Source: Rubrobacteraceae bacterium
GTDB taxonomy: Bacteria; Actinomycetota; Rubrobacteria; Rubrobacterales; Rubrobacteraceae
Reading direction: 5' to 3'
Length of the DNA: 58,516 bases
Assembly (NCBI GenBank): GCA_023511405.1
Contig: JAIMBO010000005.1
Location: 1-58,516 of the forward strand
Under the pieces are notes generated by a model that was not told the DNA's origin, did not search any database, and was given only the letters and a program-made list of their open reading frames with translations. How positions within the stretch are numbered: position 1 is the first letter of the stretch; the number at the start of each line of letters is the position of its first letter. The translations under genes and the position numbers were made by a program. Positions 26,507-36,824 of this stretch are shown here, piece after piece.

Positions 26507-27280
26507 CTACGAGGCCAGCACGACCAGGTAGTAGAGCACCGGGGCGGCGAAGAGCAGGCTGTCCACCCTGTCCAGCATGCCGCCGTGCCCCGGCAGCAGC
26601 CTGCCGAGGTCTTTTATCCCGAGGATTCTCTTGACCGAGGACTCGAAAAGGTCTCCGGCCTGCCCGAAGACCGAGATGACCCCACCCGCGACGAAAGACT
26701 GCCAGAGACCGAGCCCGAGGAAGTGCGAAGCCCCCACGCCGACCAGGACGGTGGCGGCGACGAGTCCGCCGACGGCTCCCTCCACGGTCTTCTTGGGGCT
26801 CACCTCCGGGGCCAGGAGCCGCCGGCCCACGAGGAGCCCCGTGAAGTACGCCCCCGAATCGGAGGCCCAACTTCCGACGAGCAGCAGAACCACCAGCAGA
26901 CGCCCGTGGGGGAGCCCGGCCAGAAGCCCGACATAGGCGAGCGGCACCCCGACCCAGAGCGCCATCATGAACCCGGCGAGCAAGACCAGGGGCGTGCGCG
27001 CCCCGCGCCGCTCGAGCAGGATGGCGAGCGTCACCGGAAGCACGAGCAGGCTGCCGCCGAGCGCCCCAGAAACCCCGAAAGGACCGGAGAGCACCACCGG
27101 TCCGAGCCCGGCGACCACCCCGGCCGAGAAAGGGAAGGGAGGCAGGGCCTGGGAGACCTCGTACGCCGCGATGACGGCCACGACGACGAGCGCCGCCAGG
27201 ATCACCCACCGGCCGGCGGCGATCACCCCGGCTATCACCGGAAGCAGGATGAGCGCGGTGGCGAGCCGCCACCGGAGCAA
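26507..27280 (-). CDS. cdsA: Phosphatidate cytidylyltransferase
   Basis: A 257-residue polytopic membrane enzyme that makes CDP-diacylglycerol from phosphatidate and CTP. Seven or eight hydrophobic segments are visible. The family signature is near the C-terminus: SVKRILGIKDLGRLLPGHGG then MLDRVDSLL, with conserved Lys, Asp, His and Asp. Start at TTG 27280. It sits 3 bases after uppS and 74 bases before rseP. It acts downstream of PlsY, encoded at the left end of the window. Confidence 0.94.
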   Translation of the reverse strand: MLRWRLATALILLPVIAGVIAAGRWVILAALVVVAVIAAYEVSQALPPFPFSAGVVAGLGPVVLSGPFGVSGALGGSLLVLPVTLAILLERRGARTPLVLLAGFMMALWVGVPLAYVGLLAGLPHGRLLVVLLLVGSWASDSGAYFTGLLVGRRLLAPEVSPKKTVEGAVGGLVAATVLVGVGASHFLGLGLWQSFVAGGVISVFGQAGDLFESSVKRILGIKDLGRLLPGHGGMLDRVDSLLFAAPVLYYLVVLAS

Positions 27281-27283
27281 TTT

Positions 27284-28018
27284 CTACACCCCGCCCCGGC
27301 GCCGGGACCTGGTCCCGAACCACTCGATGGCTTTGACGAACTCCTCGGGCGAGAAGTCCGGCCAGAGGGTCTCCGTGACGTAGAACTCGGCGTAGGCGAT
27401 CTGCCAGAGCAGAAAGTTCGACACCCTCAGCTCCCCGCTGGTGCGTATGACGAGGTCCACCTCCGGGGCCTCCGGCGCGTAGAGGTAGCGCCCGAAGGTC
27501 GCCTCGTCGAGCTCCTCCGGGGGAACCCCATCGGCCACGATGCGCCGGGCGGCGTCGACTATCTCGCTGCGACCGCCGTAGTTGAGCGCTATGTAGACGT
27601 TCAGGCGGTCGTTGTGCGCGGTGAGGCGCTCCGCCTCTTCGATCGCCTCGCACACCGCGGCGGGAAGCTTTTCGCGCCTGCCCATGAACCTCAGCCTCGC
27701 CCCACGCTCGTTGAGCTCCGGCACCTTGCTGCGCGCCGTCTCCAGAAAGAGCTCCATGAGCGTGTTCACCTCGGATTCGGGGCGGATCCAGTTCTCCGTC
27801 GAGAAAGCGTACAGCGTGAGGAACTCCACCCCCATCCTGCCGGCGGTCTCGAGCAGCGGCGTGAGCACGGTGACCCCGGCCCGGTGCCCGGCGGTGCGTG
27901 GCAGCAGCCTCCTCTTCGCCCACCGACCGTTGCCGTCCATGATTATCGCCACATGCCGCGGTACCGCGCCCCGTCCACCCTCGGAACGGGCGGGCACCCC
28001 GAAAACACGTTCTTTCAA
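27284..28018 (-). CDS. uppS: Undecaprenyl diphosphate synthase (isoprenyl transferase)
   Basis: A 244-residue cis-prenyltransferase that makes the lipid carrier for cell-wall precursors. The family motif IIMDGNGRWAKRR (about residues 26-38) holds the catalytic Asp; later motifs include YAFSTENWIRP and LVIRTSGELRVSNFLLWQ with conserved Arg and Ser. The start is TTG 28018. Length is typical for the long-chain enzyme (about 245). Confidence 0.95.
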   Translation of the reverse strand: MKERVFGVPARSEGGRGAVPRHVAIIMDGNGRWAKRRLLPRTAGHRAGVTVLTPLLETAGRMGVEFLTLYAFSTENWIRPESEVNTLMELFLETARSKVPELNERGARLRFMGRREKLPAAVCEAIEEAERLTAHNDRLNVYIALNYGGRSEIVDAARRIVADGVPPEELDEATFGRYLYAPEAPEVDLVIRTSGELRVSNFLLWQIAYAEFYVTETLWPDFSPEEFVKAIEWFGTRSRRRGGV

Positions 28019-28031
28019 CGGCTGCAGGAGC

Positions 28032-29984
<1,953 letters not shown>

Positions 29985-29986
29985 AC

Positions 29987-30892
29987 CTATCCTCTCTCCT
30001 CTTCTTCCTCCGACTCTACAGGCTGTCCCTCGCCCGCGGACACGCCGACCTCGCCATCTCCGGGTTCCTCCTCCCCCGAAGAGGAAGGAGCAGCCTCTTC
30101 CGTCCCCTCCTCTTCACCGATGGGCACCTGCGGCTCGGCCGCCTTCGCCTCCTCGACCGCCGGCGGTATCGGACGGTCCGTATCCTTTATCTCCTCACCA
30201 CCGCGCCCCTCGAGTATGGCGTCGGCGATGAGGCGCGTGATCAGGTTTATCGAACGGATGGCGTCGTCGTTGCCCGGGATCACGTAGTCGATCACGTCCG
30301 GGTCGCAATTGGTGTCGGTGAGCGCGACCACCGGTATCTTCAGCCGGTTCGCCTCCCGGACTATCAGCTCCTCCCGCTTGGGGTCCACGACGTACAGCGC
30401 CCCGGGCAGACGCTCCATCTCGGTGATGCCGGCGAAGTTGCGCCGCAGCTTCTGGTACTCCTTCTCGAGCGCGAACCACTCCTTGCTCGTGCGCTCCTCC
30501 TCGGGCGTCTCCGCCACCCGGGCCGCAAGCTGCTTGAAGTACTCGATCCGCGGCCGGATCGTGCGGAAGTTGGTGAGCATGCCGCCGATGTAACGCTCCG
30601 CGACGTACGGCTGCCCACACCTCAGCGCCTGCTCGGTGATCGTGAGCTGCGCCTGCTTCTTCGTCCCGACGAAGAGTATGTCCTGCCCGGCGGCGGCCAC
30701 GTCCCTGACGAAGGCCAGCGCCCGGTCGAGCAGCGTCAGGGTCTGGTCGAGATCTATGATGTGTACCCCCGCGCGCTCGGCGAAGATGTAGCGCTTCATC
30801 TTCGGGTTCCACCGCTTGGCCTGGTGCCCGAAGTGTACCCCCGCCTCTAGCAGCTCCCTTACGCCTATCTTCTGCTGGGTCGCGTTCTCCAA
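29987..30892 (-). CDS. rpsB: 30S ribosomal protein S2 with an acidic C-terminal extension
   Basis: A 301-residue S2. The family N-terminus LLEAGVHFGHQAKRWNPKMK (about residues 12-31) fixes the start near TTG 30892, which has GGAGAG upstream; the frame is open further upstream but encodes unrelated Arg-rich sequence. The central ADAILEG-type and NCDPDVIDYVIPGNDDAIRS segments are intact. After about residue 240 there is an extension of roughly 60 residues that is almost entirely Glu, Pro, Gly and Ser. Such acidic tails occur on S2 in several actinobacteria. Confidence 0.96.
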   Translation of the reverse strand: MENATQQKIGVRELLEAGVHFGHQAKRWNPKMKRYIFAERAGVHIIDLDQTLTLLDRALAFVRDVAAAGQDILFVGTKKQAQLTITEQALRCGQPYVAERYIGGMLTNFRTIRPRIEYFKQLAARVAETPEEERTSKEWFALEKEYQKLRRNFAGITEMERLPGALYVVDPKREELIVREANRLKIPVVALTDTNCDPDVIDYVIPGNDDAIRSINLITRLIADAILEGRGGEEIKDTDRPIPPAVEEAKAAEPQVPIGEEEGTEEAAPSSSGEEEPGDGEVGVSAGEGQPVESEEEEERG

Positions 30893-31028
30893 GTCTCTCC
30901 GCTCCTTGTTGCGATCAGGTGGTTCTCTCCTCCGCCTGCGTACGAAGTCCGCGCCGGGCGCAGACCACCACCTCATTCTGGGGCTCTCTCAGAGGCTCCT
31001 CGCAGGCGTGCGTGCTCAAACTCCGATG

Positions 31029-31037
31029 ATACTAGCA
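31029..31037 (-). promoter_or_regulatory. Probable extended -10 promoter of rpsB-tsf
   Basis: Minus-strand TGC-TAGTAT (31037-31029) resembles an extended -10 element. I see no good -35. RNA would start near 31022, about 130 bases before the rpsB start, leaving room for a leader of the autoregulatory kind known for S2 operons. Confidence 0.4.
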
Positions 31038-31076
31038 CACCACAAATGTTCCTTCTAGACGCTCACACCTCCACGA

Positions 31077-31135
31077 GTAACACCATCTCAACCATCCGTA
31101 ACATAATCGTTACACGCTCTATATGGAGTCGTTAC
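31077..31135. promoter_or_regulatory. Symmetric set of GTAAC/GTTAC boxes, candidate operator
   Basis: GTAAC occurs at 31077-31081 and 31098-31102; its reverse complement GTTAC occurs at 31109-31113 and 31131-31135. The starts are 21, 11 and 22 bases apart, close to whole helical turns. The central pair forms the palindrome GTAAC-N6-GTTAC. This looks like a cooperative regulator site upstream of rpsB, but no regulator is implied by context. Confidence 0.4.
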
Positions 31136-31158
31136 CCGCCCTGTCGGATAATCCTGTT

Positions 31159-31228
31159 GCCCCGGTTGAGATCAGCTGGAGTTCCCCCTCCAGCGCCTTC
31201 ACAACAACAACAACCGCCGGGGCTTTTT
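31159..31228 (+). terminator. Plus-strand intrinsic-terminator-like hairpin with no plus-strand gene
   Basis: GCCCCGG (31159-31165) pairs with CCGGGGC (31217-31223), enclosing a second hairpin GCTGGAG/CTCCAGC (31175-31181/31188-31194). TTTTT (31224-31228) follows on the plus strand. On the minus strand, where whiG ends nearby, there is no T run. It could end a small plus-strand RNA. Confidence 0.5.
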
Positions 31229-31237
31229 CTATCTCTC

Positions 31238-32062
31238 CTAACGGTTCTCCTCCAGCTTGGATCTGAGCTTGATGAGGGCCTGGCGGAGGATCTGAGAGAT
31301 TCGCCCTTCGGAGAGGCTTAGGGCCCGGCCTATCTCCCGGAGGGTGAGCCCTTCGTAGAAGTAGAAGGTGGCGACGACCCGCTCCTGCTCGCCGAGCTCG
31401 CTTATCGCTTCGGCCAGGTGTCGTCTGAGGTCCGTACGGTTCGCCTCCGACTGGGGATCGGCGGCTCCGAGATCGGAGATCATGCCGTGCAGTTCGCCTC
31501 CGAGGCGCTCGCTCATCTCCATTCTGGCCTCGAGGGAGTATATCCTCGATCTGGTATACCACCCCAGCAGGTTGCGGTACTCGTCCAGAGGCAGGTTCAT
31601 CTCGCCGGCGACCTCGAGTTCGGTCGGGTTCCGGCGCAGGTTCTGCGCCAGCCGTGAGGTAACCAGCTCGGCGTCCTTTATCTGGGACCGCACCCTCCTC
31701 GGTACCCAGTCCTGCCTCCGGAATTCGTCGAGCATCGCCCACCGTATCTTCGAGATCGCGTACGTCTCGAACTTGGTCTGTCTCTCGGGGTCGAAGGTCT
31801 CTATGGCGTCAAGGAGGCCCACCTGTCCCCAGGAGACGAGCTCCTCGGTCTCGACCGTTCCCTTTATCCCGGCGGGCATACGGCCGGTGACGTACTTGAC
31901 GAGCGGTGAGTAGTTGACCATCAGCCTTTCCTTGAGCCGGTTGACCTGCCGCCGCAGGCCGAGGCGGGCAGGATCGTCCGGCGAGAGCCTCGCAAGCTCG
32001 TTGCGGCGAGCGAGGTAGCGCTCCCACAGACGTCCTAGAGTATGACCACCTCCGATACCCAA
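31238..32062 (-). CDS. whiG: WhiG/FliA-type RNA polymerase sigma factor
   Basis: A 274-residue group-3 sigma-70 factor. Region 2 includes NYSPLVKYVTGRMPAG and LVSWGQVGLLDAIETFDPER with KFETYAISKIRWAMLDEFR for -10 recognition. Region 3 follows (residues about 125-190). Region 4 ends in LTLREIGRALSLSEGRISQI, the -35-binding helix-turn-helix. WhiG controls sporulation in Streptomyces and FliA controls flagella elsewhere; no flagellar or sporulation genes are visible here. Start at TTG 32062 with GGAGGGGG five bases upstream. It lies 39 bases after dprA and probably shares the comM promoter. Confidence 0.9.
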   Translation of the reverse strand: MGIGGGHTLGRLWERYLARRNELARLSPDDPARLGLRRQVNRLKERLMVNYSPLVKYVTGRMPAGIKGTVETEELVSWGQVGLLDAIETFDPERQTKFETYAISKIRWAMLDEFRRQDWVPRRVRSQIKDAELVTSRLAQNLRRNPTELEVAGEMNLPLDEYRNLLGWYTRSRIYSLEARMEMSERLGGELHGMISDLGAADPQSEANRTDLRRHLAEAISELGEQERVVATFYFYEGLTLREIGRALSLSEGRISQILRQALIKLRSKLEENR

Positions 32063-32101
32063 GAAGACCCCCTCCAGCTCCAGAACTTCACGGGCGCCTC
32101 C

Positions 32102-33214
32102 TCATCTCACGGGTCCCGTGCGGGAGAGCATCCCGCTCGCGTCGCGGCGGACATAACCTTTGAGCTCCAACAACGGCAGGACGCGCACGACTTCCTGCAA
32201 CCCCACACCGCTCCTGCGGGAGATCTGGTCCACGCTGCACGGCGTGAAGCCGATGCCGGCCAGGACGGCGGCCTCCCTGTGGGGTAGAACGGCCCAGAGA
32301 TTTTCGGTGAGCGATTCGTGCCACCTGCGCTCCTCCTCCGAGGGAGGCGCGACCGACTCGACGAACTCACCGACGTCCCAGAGTGGGGTGGCGCCCTCGG
32401 AGATCAGACGGTTCGACCCCCGACACTCGGGCACGCCTATCGGGCCGGGCACGGCCCAGACTTCCCTCCCCGCGTCAAGAGCATGCCGGGCGGTGATGAG
32501 GGCTCCGCTCCTCTGGGGCGCCTCCACGACGACGACGGTGTCGGCGAGCCCCGCGATTATCCTGTTGCGGGCCGGGAACCTCCAGGCGAGCGGCGGCTCG
32601 CCGAGGAAGTACTCGGAGAGGATAGTTCCCTGCTCCTCGACCCTCCGGTAGAGGTCGCGGTTCTTCCGCGGGTACACCACGTCGATCCCGCACCCGAGCA
32701 CGCCGACGGTCGTCCCCGGGGCCTCCAGCGCCCCTTCGTGGGCCGCGGCGTCCACGCCGAGGGCGAGCCCGCTGACGACGTTCACGCCCCGTCCTGCGAG
32801 GGCCTCGCCCAGCTTCCTCGCCGCCTCCAAAGCACCGGCCGAGGCCTTGCGCGAACCGACGATCGCGACCGACGGCGCCTCCGGTATCTCCCTCCCGCGG
32901 ACGAAGAGCGCCGGCGGGGGATCCGGGACCCGCCGCAACCGCTCCGGATACCCCTCGTCGGCCAGGGTCACCACCCGGGCTCCTCCCTCCTCGAGCGCCG
33001 CCACGACCTCCCCGGCGTCGAAACCGCGTCGGATCTCTTCGAGGATCCCGGCCGTCTTCTCGTTCAGCTCGATCCGCTCGCGCAGCCGCTCCAGCGGCTC
33101 CTCGAGGAGGATGCGGGGATCTGCGTCCCCGAGGCCGCGCACGATGCTCGCCCCCGCCCGAGCCTGCACCAGGGAGAGCAGCAGGTAGGCCTCTCTCTTC
33201 TCATGCCCCGACAA
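32102..33214 (-). CDS. dprA: DNA processing protein DprA
   Basis: A 370-residue protein that loads RecA on incoming single-stranded DNA during natural transformation. After an N-terminal SAM-like region it has the Rossmann-fold core with SVAIVGSRKAS (about 125-135), SGLALGVDAAAHEGAL (about 156-171), VLGCGIDVVYPRKN and FPARNRIIAGLADTVVVVEA. A C-terminal winged helix covers about 310-365. I chose TTG 33214 with AGGAGG seven bases upstream, overlapping the comM stop by 14 bases; sequence further upstream in this frame is not DprA-like. Confidence 0.94.
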   Translation of the reverse strand: MSGHEKREAYLLLSLVQARAGASIVRGLGDADPRILLEEPLERLRERIELNEKTAGILEEIRRGFDAGEVVAALEEGGARVVTLADEGYPERLRRVPDPPPALFVRGREIPEAPSVAIVGSRKASAGALEAARKLGEALAGRGVNVVSGLALGVDAAAHEGALEAPGTTVGVLGCGIDVVYPRKNRDLYRRVEEQGTILSEYFLGEPPLAWRFPARNRIIAGLADTVVVVEAPQRSGALITARHALDAGREVWAVPGPIGVPECRGSNRLISEGATPLWDVGEFVESVAPPSEEERRWHESLTENLWAVLPHREAAVLAGIGFTPCSVDQISRRSGVGLQEVVRVLPLLELKGYVRRDASGMLSRTGPVR

Positions 33215-34712
33215 GGCTCGTCCTCCTGTAGTTGAGGGCTTCTGCCAGATGGTCCACCGAGATCCTCGCCTCCCCCGACAGATCGGCCACGGTGCGCGCC
33301 ACGCGCAGGATCCTGTCGTGCGCCCTCCCGGAGAGGCCCATCCGGTCGATCGCCGCCGAAAAGAGCGCCTCGGCTTCCCCGTCGAGCTCGCACGTCTCGC
33401 GCAACCTGCGCCCGCCGAGCGCCGCATTCGGTACCCCCTGGCGCCGGAGCTGAACCTCCCGGGCCGCCACCACCCTCTCCCTGATCCGTGCGGACCCCTC
33501 CGCCCGGGGTGCCCCGCGCAACTCCCTCCTCCTGGGCCGCGGCACGTTGACGAACAGGTCGATCCTGTCCAGAAGAGGCCCCGAGAGTCGGCTCCGGTAA
33601 CGCTCCATCTGCGCCGCCGAGCAGCGGCACTCGTGGTGCGTATCCCCGGCGTAGCCGCACGGGCAGGGGTTCATCGAGCAGACGAGCGTCACCCGGGCCG
33701 GGTAGCTCACCGTCCCGGCGACCCGCGCGATCGTAACCCTCCCGTCCTCCAGCGGCTGACGCAGAACCTCGAGCGTCTTGCGGGAAAACTCGGGCAACTC
33801 GTCCAGAAACAGCACCCCGTGATGGGCGAGAGAGACCTCCCCCGGGCGCGGATTGCTCCCCCCTCCGGCGAGCCCGGACGTGGAGATGGTGTGGTGGGGA
33901 GAGCGGAACGGTCTTACCCTGAGCAGGCGTCCATCGGTCTGCCCGGCGGCGCTGTAGACCTTGGTGACCTCGATGCTCTCCTGCAGCGTGAGGGGAGGAA
34001 GGATGCCGGGCAAACGCCGCGCGAGCATCGTCTTGCCCGCCCCGGGGGGACCACACATGAGCACGTTGTGTCCGCCCGCCGCGGTCACCTCGAGGGCCCG
34101 CTTGGCGAAATCCTGTCCCACGACGTCGGCGAAGTCGTCCTCCCCCTCCTCTTCCCCGAGCCCCTCATCCGCCTCGGGGACGGCCGGCTCTATCCTCACG
34201 CCGCCTTCCAGGAACTCCACCGCCTCCCGCAGGCTCTCCACCCCGAACACCTCCACCCGTCCCATGCAAGCCGCCTCGGCGGCGTTGCGCGCCGGGAGGA
34301 GCAGCCGCGGAAGACCCTCTTCGTACGCCCTCTCCGCCATCGAGAGAGCCCCCCTGATCCCACGCACCCCACCGTCGAGCGAGAGCTCACCGGCGATCGC
34401 ACACCCCTCGAGCACCCGTGCCCGCAGCACACCCGAAGCGGCGAGTATCGCCAGCGCGATCGGAAGGTCGAAGGTCGGCCCCTCCTTGCGGAGGTTCGCC
34501 GGCGCGAGGTTCACCACCACCTTGCGCGCCGGAAACTTGTAGCCGGCGTTGGAGATCGCAACCCGCACCCGCTCCCGTGCTTCCTGAACCGCCGCATCCG
34601 GCAGCCCGACTATCGAAAACCCCGGCAGACCGGAGCTTATGTCTACCTCGACCTCGACGGGCACCGCGTCTACGCCGACCAGCGCCAGGCTCCGAGCCCG
34701 GCATACAGCCAT
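33201..34712 (-). CDS. comM: YifB/ComM-family Mg-chelatase-like AAA+ ATPase
   Basis: A 503-residue AAA+ protein of the YifB/ComM family; ComM is a helicase that promotes branch migration during natural transformation. The N-terminal ChlI-like domain has GLPGFSIVGLPDAAVQEARE (about 28-47). Walker A is GPPGAGKTMLARR (about 221-233) and Walker B is GVLFLDELPEF. The C-terminal Mg-chelatase helical domain ends YRRTSLVGA. It is the first gene of comM-dprA-whiG and is preceded by a strong promoter at 34754-34783. Confidence 0.94.
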   Translation of the reverse strand: MAVCRARSLALVGVDAVPVEVEVDISSGLPGFSIVGLPDAAVQEARERVRVAISNAGYKFPARKVVVNLAPANLRKEGPTFDLPIALAILAASGVLRARVLEGCAIAGELSLDGGVRGIRGALSMAERAYEEGLPRLLLPARNAAEAACMGRVEVFGVESLREAVEFLEGGVRIEPAVPEADEGLGEEEGEDDFADVVGQDFAKRALEVTAAGGHNVLMCGPPGAGKTMLARRLPGILPPLTLQESIEVTKVYSAAGQTDGRLLRVRPFRSPHHTISTSGLAGGGSNPRPGEVSLAHHGVLFLDELPEFSRKTLEVLRQPLEDGRVTIARVAGTVSYPARVTLVCSMNPCPCGYAGDTHHECRCSAAQMERYRSRLSGPLLDRIDLFVNVPRPRRRELRGAPRAEGSARIRERVVAAREVQLRRQGVPNAALGGRRLRETCELDGEAEALFSAAIDRMGLSGRAHDRILRVARTVADLSGEARISVDHLAEALNYRRTSLVGA

Positions 34713-34753
34713 CTCTAACTCCCCCCACGAGAGGACCAGCCGAAGCGAGGGGC

Positions 34754-34783
34754 ATTATACCAGCAGTATCGTATTGTATGCAA
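34754..34783 (-). promoter_or_regulatory. Promoter of comM-dprA-whiG
   Basis: Minus-strand TTGCAT (34783-34778), an 18-base spacer and a perfect TATAAT (34759-34754) with an upstream TG (extended -10). The leader is about 40 bases. The -35 touches a 12-base palindrome AACCCCGGGGTT (34783-34794) at the end of yraN. Confidence 0.78.
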
Positions 34784-34792
34784 ACCCCGGGG

Positions 34793-35149
34793 TTAGAAGG
34801 CGTCCTTCAGATGGGTTACGCTCGCACGCCCCCTTCGGACTAGTACTCCGATGGCGTCGAAGCGCACCTCCTCGAACTCGTCTTCGGGCAACCCGGAGAG
34901 GTAGTGGCTCGCCGCGGAGCGTATCCTCTCCTGCTTGCGAGGGGTGATGGATTCCAGGGGTTCGCCGAACCCCACCCCCCGGCGCAGCTTGACCTCGACG
35001 AAGACCAGGGTCGCACCGCGGCGGACGATGAGGTCTATCTCCCCCCGACGCGTCCTGTAGTTGCGGGCGAGGAGCTCGTAACCCTCCTGCACGAGGTGCC
35101 GGAGCGCAAGGTCCTCCCCCAGCCGTCCGGCATCCCGCCCGCCGCTCAT
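34793..35149 (-). CDS. yraN: UPF0102 endonuclease-like protein YraN
   Basis: A 118-residue protein of the UPF0102 family with a restriction-endonuclease-like fold. The core is GRLGEDLALRHLVQEGYELL, then RTRRGEIDLIVRRGATLVFVEVK with the E-x-D and E-V-K catalytic-type residues. The function is not established; the family is usually encoded next to rnhB, as here (2 bases apart). Confidence 0.92.
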   Translation of the reverse strand: MSGGRDAGRLGEDLALRHLVQEGYELLARNYRTRRGEIDLIVRRGATLVFVEVKLRRGVGFGEPLESITPRKQERIRSAASHYLSGLPEDEFEEVRFDAIGVLVRRGRASVTHLKDAF

Positions 35150-35150
35150 C

Positions 35151-35750
35151 CTAGAGGCTCTCCACCCCGGCGTAGCTCAACCGGTGCACCCTGCAGGGTC
35201 CGAGCTCGGCGAGCGCCAGACGGTGTACGGGCGTTCCGTACCCGCGGTTGCGTTCGAATCCGTACCCGGGATACTCCGCGGCGAGCCGGGACATCGCCGC
35301 ATCCCGCAGTACCTTGGCCACTATGCTCGCCGCCGCGACGACCGCGCTGCGCCCGTCGGCCCCGGGCAGGCTCTCTATCCCCTGTCGGAGGCGCAGGTTC
35401 CCGTCGGCCAGGTAGCACCCGGCGCTCCCTTCGAGCAGAGAGATAGCGCGCTCGAGAGCCAGGCGGTTCGCCGCTCCGATGCCGTGGCGATCGATCCACC
35501 AGGCCGGCACGGAGACCACCGAGAGTGCTTCGGCCCGGTCCAGCACCTCGCGGTAAGCAGCCTCACGGCGCTCCGGACGGAGCACCTTGGAATCTGCGAG
35601 GTTCTCGACCGTTCCCCTCCCCAGGACCACGGCCGCGGCCACCAGAGGACCCGCCAGCGCGCCGCGTCCCGCCTCGTCCGCTCCGGCCAGCGGGGCGCGG
35701 CGCCGGCCGGCCCACGCAGCGTCGAAGGCGTAGAGCGGCGAGCGCCCCAA
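35151..35750 (-). CDS. rnhB: Ribonuclease HII
   Basis: A 199-residue enzyme that removes ribonucleotides and RNA primers from DNA-RNA hybrids. The catalytic Asp-Glu pair is in AGADEAGRGALAGPLVAAAV (about residues 22-41). The other acidic residues are in YLADGNLRL and ASIVAKVLRDAAMSRLAAE (about 138-156). TTG 35750 is the likely start. It is 16 bases after rplS; the rplS-rnhB-yraN order is common. Confidence 0.94.
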   Translation of the reverse strand: MGRSPLYAFDAAWAGRRRAPLAGADEAGRGALAGPLVAAAVVLGRGTVENLADSKVLRPERREAAYREVLDRAEALSVVSVPAWWIDRHGIGAANRLALERAISLLEGSAGCYLADGNLRLRQGIESLPGADGRSAVVAAASIVAKVLRDAAMSRLAAEYPGYGFERNRGYGTPVHRLALAELGPCRVHRLSYAGVESL

Positions 35751-35766
35751 ACGTACTTCCGTGAGG

Positions 35767-36090
35767 TTACCGGGCTCGCTTCACCCGGGCCTTCTTCCCC
35801 ACCTTCTCCCGGATGTAATAGAGCTTGGCCCGGCGGACGTCCCCGCGGGTGACGACCTCTATCTTGGCGATCTTGGGTGAGTGGAGCGGGAAGATCCTCT
35901 CCACCGCCACGCCGAAGGAAGTCTTCCTCACGAGGAAGGTCTCGTTTATTCCGCCCCCCTTGCGCGCGAGACACAAACCCTCGAAGACCTGCGTACGTTC
36001 ACGGTTGCCCTCGACGACCCGGTAGTGAACACGAATGGTGTCGCCGGGCTTGAAGTCGGTGCGCGGCTCGATGTTCTCGCTCGTGATCAC
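35767..36090 (-). CDS. rplS: 50S ribosomal protein L19
   Basis: A 107-residue large-subunit protein at the subunit interface. Family sequences are [20 protein letters not shown] (about 12-31) and [20 protein letters not shown] (about 56-75), ending with the basic [12 protein letters not shown]. Start at GTG 36090 with GGAGAG five bases upstream, right after trmD. Confidence 0.96.
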   Translation of the reverse strand: MITSENIEPRTDFKPGDTIRVHYRVVEGNRERTQVFEGLCLARKGGGINETFLVRKTSFGVAVERIFPLHSPKIAKIEVVTRGDVRRAKLYYIREKVGKKARVKRAR

Positions 36091-36092
36091 AG

Positions 36093-36818
36093 TTACTCTC
36101 CTTTCGCAGCTTCTCGACGGGCTTCCGGCCGGGGAACGGCTGAGCAGCCGGCCGCTCTGAGACGCGCCTCCCGTTCGCGCCAGGCGCGGATCTTCTCGTG
36201 ATTTCCGGATAATAACACGGCGGGGACCCTCTCTCCATCCCACTCGGCGGGCCGGGTGTACTGCGGCGGGCCCATCACGTCCTCTCCGGAAGAGAAGGAC
36301 TCACCGACGAGGCTCTCGGAGTTCCCCAGCACCCCCTCCATCTGCCTTATCACCGCATCCGAGAGCGCGGCCGCGACTATCTCCCCCCCCGAGAGAACGA
36401 ACTCACCGAGAGAGATCACCTCATCTGCGATGACCCGGCTCACCCGCTCGTCGATACCTCCGTAACGGCCGCAGACGATCGTGAGATCACGCCGGTCGGA
36501 TAAGATCTCACGGACGTAACCCTGGTCGATCCTGCGCCCCCATGCCTCGGTCACGACGACCCGGCGTTCCTCCTTGAGCTCTCTCGCCGGCACGCCGTAG
36601 ACCTCCTCGAGCGCCCGCGCCACGATATCCACCCGGATGACCATCCCCGGTCCTCCCCCGAACGGCATGTCGTCTATCCTGCCGTCGGCGGAGAAGTCCC
36701 GCAGGTCGAAGGCCCTGAAATCCACCAGCCCGCGCTCTATCGCCCTCCCGACGACCCCGACCCGTACGGCCGCCTCGACGGCACGGGGGAACACGCAGAA
36801 AACGTCGATGCTCCGCAT
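36093..36818 (-). CDS. trmD: tRNA (guanine37-N1)-methyltransferase TrmD
   Basis: A 241-residue SPOUT methyltransferase that makes m1G37 and prevents +1 frameshifting. The N-terminal core has [14 protein letters not shown] (about 52-65), and the trefoil-knot cofactor site is [15 protein letters not shown] followed by [11 protein letters not shown] (about 113-147). The C-terminal region carries the tRNA-binding helices. It sits between rimM and rplS, the standard order. Confidence 0.96.
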   Translation of the reverse strand: MRSIDVFCVFPRAVEAAVRVGVVGRAIERGLVDFRAFDLRDFSADGRIDDMPFGGGPGMVIRVDIVARALEEVYGVPARELKEERRVVVTEAWGRRIDQGYVREILSDRRDLTIVCGRYGGIDERVSRVIADEVISLGEFVLSGGEIVAAALSDAVIRQMEGVLGNSESLVGESFSSGEDVMGPPQYTRPAEWDGERVPAVLLSGNHEKIRAWREREARLRAAGCSAVPRPEARREAAKGE

Positions 36819-36824
36819 AACGCG

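Larger units (their letters stand above)
30893..31237. other. 345-base gene-free region between whiG and rpsB
   Basis: No convincing gene lies here. It holds, on the minus strand, an extended -10 promoter for rpsB and a leader of about 130 bases. It also holds an arrangement of GTAAC/GTTAC boxes and a hairpin whose T run faces the plus strand. These are listed separately. Confidence 0.7.

Noticed and set aside
30893-30976. 28-residue N-terminal extension of S2
   Set aside because: Arg-rich sequence with no S2 similarity; TTG 30892 has a ribosome site and matches the family N-terminus.
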